A stretch of DNA of 64,000 bases from Wyeomyia smithii. Taxonomy: Eukaryota; Arthropoda; Insecta; Diptera; Culicidae. The DNA lies in NCBI RefSeq assembly GCF_029784165.1, contig NC_073694.1:47773674-47837673 (forward strand). The letters run 5' to 3'. The notes under the pieces are model-generated. The model ran no database searches, was not told the DNA's origin, and worked only from the letters and a program-made list of their open reading frames with translations. Positions 46,675-57,594 of the stretch are shown piece by piece; position 1 is the stretch's first letter, and each line of letters opens with the position of its first letter. The position numbers and the translations under genes are program-made.

Positions 46675-47241
46675 ATGAATAAATTCGCTGCAGTGCTTGC
46701 CATAACGTTAGCCTCTCTGGCTGCCGTTTCGGCCCAGTGTCCACGGATTATCAACCGTGCCGGTTGGGGAGCTCGTGCGGCCAACACGCCCCAACTCCCG
46801 AATCGTCCGGCACCATGGGTCGTGATGCATCATACCGCTGGAGCTCACTGCACCACGGATGCCGCTTGTGCCCAACAGATGCGTAACATCCAAAATTGGC
46901 ACATGAACGGCAACGGATGGTCCGATATTGGCTACAATTGGTGCATCGGTGAAAACGGTGCCGCCTACGAAGGTCGCGGCTGGGGTCGCCAGGGTGCCCA
47001 CGCTCCAGGATACAATGATCGTTCCGTTGGTATGTGCGTAATGGGAACCTTCACGAATGTCATTCCAAATGCTGCCGCTCGTAACGCCGCTCAACAGCTG
47101 ATTTCATGCGGTGTGTCTCTCGGACATATTAGTGGATCCTATTGGCTTATCGGTCATCGTCAAGCCACGGCCACAGCCTGCCCAGGAAACGCTTTCTTCA
47201 ATGAAATTCGCAGCTGGCCTCGGTTCAATCCTAATGTTTAG
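46675..47241 (+). CDS. Short secreted peptidoglycan-recognition protein (PGRP-SC/S type amidase), copy 1
   Basis: A single-exon 188-residue protein. Residues 1-20 are a signal peptide (MNKFAAVLAITLASLAAVSA, cleaved before QCPRI). The rest is one PGRP/amidase-2 domain: His pair at 52-53 (VVMHHTAG), Tyr87, His161, Thr167 and Cys169 (GHRQATATACPG), matching the zinc ligands and catalytic residues of amidase PGRPs, so activity is expected: cleavage of the MurNAc-L-Ala bond in peptidoglycan outside the cell. Cys59-Cys65 can form the conserved disulphide. Gly81-Trp82 is the pair associated with DAP-type peptidoglycan. I chose Met at 46,675 because the upstream in-frame ATG (46,618) overlaps the TATA box. 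A second gene lies at 63,234. In flies, SC-type amidases dampen Imd signalling. Confidence 0.95.
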   Translation: MNKFAAVLAITLASLAAVSAQCPRIINRAGWGARAANTPQLPNRPAPWVVMHHTAGAHCTTDAACAQQMRNIQNWHMNGNGWSDIGYNWCIGENGAAYEGRGWGRQGAHAPGYNDRSVGMCVMGTFTNVIPNAAARNAAQQLISCGVSLGHISGSYWLIGHRQATATACPGNAFFNEIRSWPRFNPNV

Positions 47242-47252
47242 GATTTTGTGAA

Positions 47253-47258
47253 AATAAA
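47253..47258 (+). terminator. PGRP-1 polyadenylation signal
   Basis: AATAAA 12 bp after the stop codon; a second one (ataaataaactc) follows at about 47,285. Confidence 0.7.
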
Positions 47259-47299
47259 GTTCTAAACTGTTCAGTTGAACTTATAAATAAACTCAGTTA

Positions 47300-47785
47300 T
47301 CCTTCTTTCATGTTGAACGACAAAAGGTTTTATTGATTCAGAACATTCAATGGGAATTACGGAAGCAAAGATTAATTAAAAGATTTAATTATATCTATTT
47401 TATAATAAAAATGAATTCACAAAAAAATCTAGCTTCTCTTTAAAACATTCAGTATTGTCATTACGATGGATATTCAAAAGCTAGTTTCGCAACTGGTCTT
47501 AACAATGTCTTATTTGCATTTCTCATCCTAGCCTGAAGAATTCATTCGTCACTTTCAGGAACAACCCCTGTAATTAGTCCTCTATCTGTTACGCTTAGCA
47601 CCAGATTCATCATTTTCGATTTGCCTAGCATGATTGCAACAGCGTTATCACTATACGGATGCAATGCCTTTTGCAAAAACAAGTCGATGTGAGCGGTTTG
47701 CATGCAAGGATGGAGACACGAAGTGTAGTATCTTACTCCTCAGGCTTGTATACAACCAGCTACGATCTGTTTCCATGGAGCGTTT
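47300..47785. other. Non-coding stretch
   Basis: No supported feature between the PGRP-1 3' end and the ~126-bp repeat array. Confidence 0.35.
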
Positions 47786-47799
47786 TAACGATGTCCAGA

Positions 47800-48195
47800 A
47801 AGCTGAAAACGACCACAGAGGCCATTTTTGAATCCAAAATGGTGACTTCCGGTTTCTGGAAAAGAACCAAATTTTGCCGAATATCATCCAATATGAGTAT
47901 TTCCTGTATCGGGATAACGCCCAGAGACCGGAAACCAACTTCAGACGCCACTTTGAAATTCAAGATGGTGACTTCCGGTTTCCGGTAAACAGCCAAAATT
48001 GACCAAATGCCACCTCATATGAGTCGTTTCGTGATCGGGATGATATGCAGAGACCCAAAAACGACCAAAGAAGTAATTTTCAATTGAAAAATGGCGACTT
48101 TCAATCTCTGGAAGAGAACTAAAAATTATCGAATACCAATAAATATGAGTATTTCCGGATTCGGGATAATGCCCAGAGACCGGAAATCAATTTCA
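47800..48195 (-). repeat. Three tandem ~126-bp repeats
   Basis: Three diverged units each contain aaatggygactt(c/t)cggtttctgg, then atatgagtattt, then cgggat…cccagagaccg. Relatives in the opposite orientation lie at about 54,440-54,630, 58,120-58,310 and 58,340-58,520. It is a dispersed tandem repeat family without coding evidence; similar sequences are common in mosquito genomes to my knowledge. Confidence 0.7.
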
Positions 48196-48217
48196 CAACA
48201 GGTTACACTTCGTACGG

Positions 48218-50105
48218 AGGCTCAGTCTGTTAGATCAAGCAATTGCTTGAGGAGCCTATAGTAGGCAAGACTTCCGCTGATAATACGCCGCCGGATCTCT
48301 CGGCTGGTATCATTGTCCTCTGTAACCAGTGAGCCAAGATAGACAAACTCATCGACTACCTCGAACTCATCTCCGTCGATCGTAATGCCACTGCCTAGGC
48401 GTTGTAGGTCGGCTTCGGTTCCGCCTGCTAGCATATACTTCGTTTTCGACGTATTTATCTGCAACCCAATCCTCGCTGCTTCCCGTTTTAGTCTGGTGTA
48501 CTGTTCTGCCACCGTCGCAGTTGTTCTGCCGACAATGTCCATATCATCAGCAAAGTAAACAAATTGATTGTATTTGTTGAAAATCGTACCCCGCGTGTTG
48601 ATGTCCGCTCGATTCATTACACCCTGTAGCGCAATGTTGAATAACAGGTAGGAGAGACCATCACCCTGTCGAAGCCCCCTGCGGGATTCAAATGGACCCG
48701 ACAATACAACCGAAATCCGCACACAGCACTGCGTACCATCAACCGTAGACTTTAGCAGTTTAATCAGCTTCCCCCGGAAAGCCGTCCATGACCTTCCATA
48801 GCTCTTTTTGGTTGATAGTGTCATACGCGGCTTTAAAGTCGTGGGTGGTGTATGGGGGTTCTGTATTCACGGAATTTCTGGAGGATCTGCCGTATGGTAA
48901 AGATTTGGTTCGTCGTAGACCGTCCTTCCACGAAGCCAGCCTGATAACTTCCCACAAATCTGTTGGCTAGGGGTGAGAGGCGGCGGAAAATGATTTGGGA
49001 CAGCACTTTGTAGGCGGCATTCAGGACGGTGATCGCACGATAGTTCCCACAGTCCAATTTGTCGCTTTTTTATAGATAGGGCAGATAACCCCATCCTTCC
49101 ACTCCTCCGGTAGCTGTTCTGTATACCAAATTCTTGCAATCAGCCGGTGAAACAGGTGACCAGCTTCTCCGGGCCCATCTTAATAAGCTCCGCTCCGAGG
49201 CCGTCCTTCTCACCCGATTTATTGTTTTTCAGCTGCTTGATGGCATCCTTAACTTCGCCTATCGTTGGGGCTGGCATGTCTTCTACATTTGTCGCACCGG
49301 CGGGATCGCTTTCTCCGCCGCCATGGTCTCCTGCCTGGGCACCATTCAGGTGTTCGTCGAAGTGCTGCTTCCACCTCTCGGTCACCTCACGATCGTCCGT
49401 CAGAATACTACCACCTTTATCCCAGCACATTTCTGCTCGCGGCACAAAGCCTCTGCGGGATGCGTGGAGTTTCTGGTAGAACTTTCGCGTTTTCTGAGAA
49501 TGATGCAGCTGTTCCAGCTCTGCAAACTCCTCCTCCTCCAGACGGCGCTTCTTCTCCTGGAAAATTTGGGTTCACTGCATCTTCTTCTGTCGGTGTCGTC
49601 GTCGAACCACTCCTTTCGTTGGGTTCGTCCCACATGCCCGATGACGTTCTCCCCAACGCTGTTGATGGCTGTTTTAATTGTTCCAACAGTCCTCTAGAGG
49701 ACCTTCCTCCAGCTGGTCCTTTTCCGGCAGCGTAGCTTCGAGCGAATGAAGTAGTTTTCGGTGACGTTAGGTTGCTTCAGTCACGCGAGATCTAACCGGA
49801 GCGGGCGTCGGTACCGAATGATGTTAAAAACGGAGAGTTTTGGGCGTGATCGATTTGTGTTTCCGTCTGATGTGGTGACCTCAGGAAGCAGGTGCTACGC
49901 ACGGCCATGTTCTTGAAAGCGGCAAAGTCGATGAGTCTCAGGCATGGGCCTCGTTGGTCCGCTGGTGCGCGCTGAAACCTCCAATCAACGGTTTGTATTT
50001 CTCCTTCTGGCCGACCTGAGCGTTGAAATCCTCGATGACATGTTTTGGGCAGTGGTCGTACACACGCTCCAGCTGCGCGTAAAATTCGTCCTTGTCTACC
50101 AACTA
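48218..50105 (-). pseudogene. RTE-clade LINE fragment, 5' truncated
   Basis: Minus-strand order: endonuclease remnant (KHVIEDFNAQVGQKEKYKP) near 50,000, linker (KRRLEEEEFAELEQLHHSQK), RT beginning EVKDAIKQLKNNKSGEKDGL at about 49,230, CPIYKKATNW, NYRAITVLNAAYKVLSQIIF, TTHDFKAAYDTINQKELW (first Asp), GLRQGDGLSYLLFNIALQG and an intact active-site box FVYFADDMDIVGR at 48,550, ending with FEVVDEFVYLGSLVTEDN. The frame changes near 49,060 and 48,840 and after 49,140, so it is inactive. It is distinct from, but related to, the plus-strand RTE at 32 kb. The 3' edge abuts the ~126-bp repeats. Confidence 0.8.
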
Positions 50106-50800
50106 CTAACTAAGTTACGTCAAACGATACCGGCGCAGCCGAGCGGTTTACATGAGTTTACAGTTCACCTCCGATCCCAGTGGTATCGGGAGCCAACGGA
50201 CAGGTTGCACAACAGGTTTACGGTTTAGTTACATGTGCATATGGACTACGATATTTTTTTTAATACTAATGAATTCGCCGCTCGTCTATCTTACAGCCCG
50301 ATATTCAATGGTGTATCGTTCCCGTATATAAGACAATAAACAAACAAACTCAAAGATGACAAAACTCGAACATCGGCACATTTGGGCCGTTCCCAAACAC
50401 CCATGCTGTCTAATGAACTCCTCGGACATCAATCTAGTGAACGTCTTTGACTTCTACGACAGCTCGAACATTCTTACAGGGAAAACGGCGCCAGGGGGAA
50501 CTTCTGCCTTTACACGAAAACTTGCATTTGAACTCAACGTATCCAACACGCTTGCCAAATCTAAACCGCTTTGCTCTTGCAGAACAACCTTCCGAAAAAG
50601 GTGAGTAACCGGTCTTGCCGTAATTGAAAAGAGAAAACAACTGAAACGTCTCTAGACGGAGGGTAATTTGAGAAAAATGCTGCTTATAAGTTGCTTATGA
50701 TGCTTATAAGTTGCTTATTTTCCAACGAATTGCCTTCGTTCTTGTAGCAGTCGATTATCTACGCATCTGCCCAAATTTAGAAAATTGTAATTTCAATATA
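50106..50800. other. Unassigned stretch with a short open frame
   Basis: An 82-codon frame at 50,356-50,604 ends beside a donor-like ggtgagtaa (50,600) and is preceded by gtatataaga at 50,327. The TATA-like box is too close to the ATG to serve it, and I recognise no domain. No gene called. Confidence 0.3.
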
Positions 50801-51270
50801 AGAACTAGTGTACTATTGAAAATTGTCAAGCCTTGTTAAAACGCAGATTTTGACCTCTGATTGCTCGCTATCCTCAACACCTTATACCTAGTTAACCCGG
50901 AATGCACTCTTTGGCCTGTATGAGAACCTGCTACTCGAACCAATCTTTCGACTAGTGGATGGCCACTAGGATGATCCTAACTACGTAGCAGCAGCAGCTG
51001 CAGTAGATATCAGCAACGGTAGTGGTAGTAGCGTCAGTGAAACACACACACGATTTTGGGATAATGGAAATTAAAGCCTGTAGGTCTTTGAATTTCACTG
51101 TGTTATCAAAAAGAATAACCTATTTCCACAATCGGAGATAGCACAGAGATGCGATCAGTATCTTATCTGATAATAAATAAAACAACAAATTGTCCTTTTG
51201 AGGACAAATTAAATACCTAATTAAAGAGTTAATCTTTTCGGGTACCAGCAGCGGTAGCTGCAGCGGGCAC
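50800..51270 (+). pseudogene. Histone-like unit 3, inverted relative of 23.8-25.3 kb
   Basis: 50,800-50,945 matches the reverse complement of about 25,080-25,260 (landmarks tactattgaaaattgtcaagcc, gacctctgattg, tttggcctgtatgagaacctg, the last a degenerate TATA region). 51,120-51,270 matches the complement of 23,815-23,915, including a stem-loop TTGTCCTTTTGAGGACAA at 51,190-51,207 with a perfect 7-bp stem. Orientation is plus. No intact frame lies between. Same histone-like inference as for unit 1. Confidence 0.45.
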
Positions 51271-51450
51271 TACTTTTAGTGAAAAATAACAGAAGGCTTG
51301 TGCGCAATGTCACTACCACAAGACTGACGTAGAACTACATAGGGCGATTCGTTACAACACTTGCATCGTTTCATTTGGGAGCGATCGCGAATTCTTTACA
51401 TCATAGATGCTAAAATTATGATAGACTATCCCATATTATTGTTAAAAACT

Positions 51451-52491
51451 TTTTTTTTATTCTCGCCTATATTCTGTCGGTCTAGCTTCGCCACTGCACT
51501 GTGGTTCCCCCATAGATCATAAAGCCAAAAATCTAATTTCATTATTTTGGTATTTCTTCACCTCTCAGCATCCTTCGAAGTCTGAAGCTATCAATGGCAT
51601 CAATTATTGTTTTGTATTACGAAAGAATTGTTAACTGTGAGGTTTAGAAGTGCGCGTAGTTTTCACTTTCAAACAGCTGGAAAAGTATGTTTTTGGGTTA
51701 GGTGCAATTTCACCCCTTTTAAGTGCATTTAAGTTTTCCAAATTGGTTTTTTGATATGGAGGTCCAAAAATACGGAATGTTGAGCCTTTTCTAGAGGTTT
51801 TGAGAATATTGTATTGTGTTGTTAACGACTAAGCCAATGGTAAAATAGAAATATTTTGATATAAACAGATATCACCAATATATTTTCATATGTCAATTCA
51901 ACAATGTTCTGAAGCAAATTTACGTAAGCGCAATGTATCAAAATGTTCGGCATCGTTTATAAATCCAAAACACAATTTGGCTGACGAGACCTGCCGAGTG
52001 GTTTGTGAGAAGTGAATTTAAATCGGTCATTTTTGGGATGTCTTTTTCGTATTTGAATTGTTTTTGGATGTTTTCTTCTGCGGTAATATTTTGTAACAAT
52101 ACAGATTTCTAGGGTCATTGCTTAGATGTACATTTCCCAAAATGCATATCTTTCAAGTTTAAACTGGAAAATCTGGTAGGATTCATGAGAAGATACAAAA
52201 TGTTTTACAATCTATAAACTCATCGCTCAGGGATTTGATTATCATAACTTGAAGCTGGATAAACAGTACCTAAGCTCGAATACATTACATTTGCACCCAG
52301 GCGTGATCCCAAAGTTTTCGCCTCAGAAACTCTCACGGTGTCGGCTAGGATTAAATCTAAACCAGTTCGATTGGTTGTGAGTGGATCACGCCACCCCACA
52401 ACCATCGACACCTATGTCGGCGTTGAGATTCGAACACAGGCCACCAGCGTGATTGGCGAAGATGTTACCAGCTACGCTAGGCCCCCCGCCC
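51451..52491 (-). mobile_element. SINE (same family as 2,127) with replaced interior
   Basis: The tail end (51,451-51,497) and the head end (52,297-52,491, B-box degenerate ttcgaacaca complement) belong to the SINE of 2,127-2,477. Direct repeats gttaaaaact (51,441-51,450) and gttaaaaaact (52,492-52,502) flank the whole. About 110 bp of the SINE middle is replaced by ~790 bp of AT-rich sequence with no recognised content, so it was disrupted after insertion. Confidence 0.7.
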
Positions 52492-52502
52492 GTTAAAAAA
52501 CT

Positions 52503-55500
52503 TTATCCGACACTACTTTGGAAATAATCCCAAGTAAGGCGTCGTCACAAAATACGTAACGCATGAAGGTTGTTCAGCGTTTTAGGAGGGGAAGCCATAT
52601 CGAACCTTACTTATTGTTACATAGGGGGGAGGGGGTCTCAAATCTAGATTTTTAGTACGATACAGAGAATATCACAGGGAACGGATGGTGTTCATTCACG
52701 TCGTCTGTGCTAGGAATGCTCGCATGTTGGTTTGCAATTGGTTCATTATTCGCGTAAATTTGTCATTGAAACTTTTTATCAATTTTACCGCTCAACAATG
52801 AAATTACGTAATTTGTGTACCACACCTAACACACGTTGGTATAGAATAGTTGACATTACGTATTCCATGACATCTCTATCACCAGAAAAGCGTAAAAATT
52901 GGTGGCTACTTAGAACAAGTACCGATACTAGGGTGTTTGTTCCAGTATTCATCTCATTAAGCCGATTTTCACGAAGAAAGCACGGATTGGACACCAAATT
53001 TTCACGAAATTATTTACAAATCAACAAAATACGCTTACATGAATGAAGCCGCGAAACGTCGTAGTAGGTTACCAAGGTATCAAATGTGGTTGTTTATGTG
53101 CAAAATTGGTAACCTAGGTATCCACTGCAGTTTTGTCGATTTATATCAATTATGTCGGAATAATTTATCGTTTTCGGTACGAGTTTTTCATATTAACCAA
53201 AACTGATTTATCAACTTTTGATTATTATCTTCAACGCAGTGTAAACAGATGAATATACATACAGTTGAAATTTAGGATTTGTAAAATAATATTTGCCAAT
53301 TAAAGCTTGTTTTTGTAAATTTGAGGTGACAAATTTTAAAGCTTAAAGTACTCTTAGTGTAGTAAGTGATTTTGTTTAGTGATTAAAATAGAAAGTAGTC
53401 CGCTAATGATAAAAAAAAACTTTGGTTGGCTGCTGAACGAATCTCGTTGTGGCTGTATGGAGCTATGCGCGGACTTTGTTTTCTAAGGTTGGTGATTGAA
53501 TGAAATTAGTTTTCGAGTGCAGATGTCCGACTATAATGTCGAATTTAGAGCTTTGAAGTAAATTTTGGAGAATTCTACTTTATGAGAAAACTAAAGTGAA
53601 CTAAGAAGAATTCATTCCATGGATTAGTAGATTGGTTAAGTTAGAAAATATGCTTTTTTTTACTTTTTCCAATTATGTTTTCATGTTGTATAAATGGGCT
53701 GAGATGAATAATGGAACAGTTCTCCTATATGAAGTTTTACATAACTGCATGAAAGCAAGCCAACTTGATAGAATGTAGTGGCAAAATACATCTCGAGTCC
53801 TAATACGGCAATACGCAAATCTGTTGCTGTGGCAACTGTTAACCAGCGCATGCGCAAATGTGTTGTGTCTACGCAATGCAAGTAGATCGACAATCGTTTT
53901 TATCAGGGGCAGTATTAATTGATTATAAAATGATGACAAAAAGTAATATTCAATCTTTCAAAATAAGTTGTTTCTTTCGCTTGAATATGAAAACTGTTTT
54001 CGCATAGTTTCAACGTTATCTAGACATAAAATCTAACAAAACAAGAAAACGTTGTTAGATATACGATAACAAAATTTGAAGTGATATTGATTACACTGCA
54101 AGCGCTTTGTTTATTTAAATATTAATTTGATCAAGTAATTTAACGTTGAGTGTTGAATGCTACGACTTATGTCCTAAGGGAAAGCACATTACAGTACGTA
54201 GTGTTGTTATTAAATGGTGTAATGTCTTACGAAAAGACATATGGATAGTCATTGTTACTGTTGAACTCATGTTATTAAAAACATCTCCAAAACAAAACAA
54301 AAACGAGTTTTCGAAATGCGGTTGTATTACTGATGAAAAACAACTCCAAACACAATATAATAACACAAGTTTTCAATTGCGCTTGTAGTACACTTATATG
54401 ACTACTTTCGTTGTAACTTGTTTTCCAACATATTTTGTGTGTTACTTGGGATGTGCCCCTCAATAGATTGAAAACAGCAACTGGGGTTGATTTTCGGCCT
54501 AAGAATATCACCAGGAAAAATACTCATATAAGCTGGTATTTGGCCATTTTTAGCAGTTTCCCTGGAACTGGAAATCAACATCTTGAATTTCAAAATGACC
54601 GTAAATGTATGCCGTTTGAATCTTTTCAGTGACGTCACATTATTTCCATAGAATTATTCTATCAGTGGATAAATGTTATTGTGTTGGTGCAATGCCAGTA
54701 ATGAAACATGTAGTATTACGTCAACCTTGCAGTCGTTGCTTTGCGTTTAACCATTCAGTTATTTGAATATTGGGGTCCTGCATAACTATTGATTTGAGTG
54801 CCAATGGATTGTATGGTAAATATTTGACATTCGAATTTTGTTTAGCAGTAGGGTTGTAATACTTCGTCTCCTCGAAAAAAGTCCCCATGAAAGATTTTAG
54901 CTCAATCGGACTTCGGGACAGTTGGGGCCCAATGCGAATGAAGTTTCATTTGTGGGTTGGAAAAATGCACGAAAATTGTCGTTATGAAATTATCAAATTA
55001 TCAAAATCGAACTTTTTTTTTAAACCAAATGTCTTATTCCTTTCAATAAAAAAAATAGTGAACAGTAGCAATTATTATATATTATTTATCCCTTGCTATT
55101 CGTATTAAAAGGAATAGTAAATTACAAATGTAAGTCTTCAATTTCTAACATTCTTTTCATGTAGGCACACGGTGTAATATTTGGGTATCCATCCGGACTC
55201 GAACCTTGAACTCTTAGGTTGTCAAGCAGCATTCATTCCACTCCTCCGTGGTCTCGCTGTCGATAATCTCTTAGTTTTGATAATAACTTTCTAATTTCAT
55301 CGCATAAATTACCACGAGACATCGTACAGCATAAATCTAATTAGATTTCGTATTGCGAGTTAGTTTGTAAATTTATGCGGGAATGTTCGTTGTTTAAATT
55401 TCGGTTGAACTGTCATGGCCGCTCGATGAGCTGAGTCAATTGTTTGAACAAAATTAAGTGATTTTGCCGTTTTCAACAACAATTAAAGGTAAGTTTTCAA

Positions 55501-56720
55501 CAAAGATATGAAGTAAAGTAGTGCATAATTGATCCGAGTTGTTCGCAGATGTTTTCCGTGGCTCATGTTTTTGAGAAGAAGCAACTCCGTGTAGCGACTA
55601 CATTTATGTGTGATACGATGTAGTAATGTGGATGGTTTTCGATTTTCGCGCATAGTCGTCAATGTGTACATTAATTGCGAGTTTGCATTGGAGATGTTAA
55701 TTGGTGTTTCAATCCGGATTCATTATCTATTTATCGCAAGAATTCCGCAAAACAACGTTATATACGATGAAATTGGTCATTTGAAGTAATGATCTATCGT
55801 AGTACTTTGTGCGATGTAAGCTGTGCAAACATTAGCGGCATCTAGTTATCATAAATTCAGTCGTTTACGGTGTTACAAAACGATGCCTTTTGCGACTAAT
55901 TTTATATGCAATACAATGTGATATGGGAGTTTATTGCTTTATACGTATAATCATCACTTTGTGGAATTACTACGAGTTTGAACTGGCACGATATGTGTTT
56001 ATCTGTATTGCTATACGAGTATGTCAATCACAAGAAGTTTGCAAAACAACATCATTTGCGATGAAACACATACGTTGTTCATACAGCTATACGATATTGA
56101 TGCACCATAGAACTTTATACGAGGTGATCCGTGCAATCTTTTGCGACTTCTGGTTGTCTGTTTTTTTTTTAATCGACTTTCTGCCTTCGATCTAAATTTT
56201 TTTATGGAAACAACATGAAATCATACATTGGCATAAACATTTTTTTTATATTAAAACTCAATGCCAATACACAATTCTCCATACGTGCGAATAAAAAAAA
56301 AAACACCGTCTGGATTCAAGTTTTTTGCTTCATTAATTTTATTAAACAAAATTTACTGGAAATTTGAAAGCAATAATGGATTTTTCCGATTTTTCGTCCT
56401 GTCATTTTCCGTTTTTTTATTTCTAGGGTTTGAAAACTGTATGCTATTCTGTTTTTGTTAACTACTCATTTCCATTATCGTTGTTTCTCGCACAGAAAAC
56501 AAGGTGTCTAGTATCAGCACTTTATTGTGACAAAGTAATGTCGGGAAAATAAATTGTTTCAGTCTATGCAACAGAAGCTTGCATCGATTTTTGTGATTAT
56601 ACCTTGCTCTGGAAAAGAGGCTATGGCACGATTGGGTTGGAGTTTTGCGTGGGGGCTTTTTTCGAGAAGACAAAACTTAAAAAGCATGTGCGTGGCACGG
56701 TAAGCGGTATCGCAAATGAT
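52503..56720. other. Long AT-rich non-coding stretch
   Basis: No host gene supported. It includes a G-rich dispersed repeat around 52,540-52,650 (acgtaacgc … aggggggagggggtc), a ~126-bp-repeat relative at 54,440-54,630, tRNA-like SINE head on the minus strand at 55,184-55,258 (B-box GGTTCGAGTCC), a diverged ~294-bp direct repeat (55,731-55,830 and 56,025-56,140), and dispersed box copies at 54,863-54,909 and 56,629-56,672. Confidence 0.5.
55184..55258 (-). mobile_element. tRNA-like SINE head or tRNA pseudogene
   Basis: On the minus strand a canonical B-box GGTTCGAGTCC is preceded by an A-box-like gtggaatgaatgct. The ends do not pair into an acceptor stem, so it is not a functional tRNA. No target duplication found. 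Confidence 0.45.
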
Positions 56721-56724
56721 AGTA

Positions 56725-57592
56725 CCGTGGAATGGAGTGAAATTAATCAGTGGGGTGAAATTGATCACCTGAAAATTCGTGATAAAAAATACTAATCAAA
56801 AGATACTGATCTTACAACACTAGGTAATGTTAACGTGTCCTAAAATAGAACTTTTGCAAGTTTCACGTGCCTGTTAAAGATAACCCTTGCATGCCCAGTG
56901 CAGTTTTACATATTTAAAAAAAAACTCTTCTAACTCAGTTAAACCTCAACCAAATTTGATCAAACAAGCTTCAAAATAACAAAAAATAATGCTGAATTTA
57001 CTTCAAGTAAACTCAATTAGGGGTAAATTACGATAAATTTGGAGAAGTGAGTATAGTTTGATAAAAGCTCAAAAAATATAATTTTCATGAACGGTTACTC
57101 CATACCCTTAATGTAATATTGATAATTTTGCAGGAAATTACAAAAAATTTAATTCCAGAGCTTGTTTTTGACCTTGTGCAACATGCAATCGGTCTAACGA
57201 TGATTAAACGAGAGCAAATTCATTAGACTTCATCTAGTGAATCAAAATGAATAGAGTTTAACTTGAATTATTGTGGTTTTTGTTTTCAAACTAGCTGTGA
57301 TTGATATTTTTCAGTTCAGAAGTCATCATTTATCTTGAATATATCGAATAATATTACATTTCCAATATAATGTATGGAGTTTAAAAGTGATCAATTTCAT
57401 CCCTATTTATCTCATAGAATTCTCGAATTTATTTCATAAGTAAACGATAGAAACCTCACCATTAGCCATAGTGATTTCTTTGAGCACATATCAGTACTTG
57501 TTTTAAACATAGACCATTTCGGGAAAAATATACATGAAGCGAGTTAATTAGAAAATATTATTGAAATTGATCGATTTCACTCCGTTCCATGG
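56725..57592. mobile_element. TA-flanked 868-bp MITE
   Basis: Left end CCGTGGAATGGAGTGAAATT and right end, complemented, CCATGGAACGGAGTGAAATC form inverted repeats, with TA outside both (56,723-56,724 and 57,593-57,594). The motif gaaattgatca recurs inside near both ends and at 57,390. No transposase encoded. Confidence 0.8.
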
Positions 57593-57594
57593 TA

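Noticed and set aside
46708..47094. Long antisense frames (128 and 136 codons) opposite both PGRP genes
   Set aside because: They mirror the high-GC codon use of the sense genes, are kept only because the sense tract is identical, and have no domain or promoter.
50356..50604. 82-codon frame ending near a donor-like site with a TATA-like box upstream
   Set aside because: The TATA-like box is about 25 bp from the ATG, too close for it, and no homology or further exon is recognisable.
55184..55258. Functional tRNA gene
   Set aside because: The B-box is canonical but the acceptor stem does not pair and no anticodon arm is convincing.
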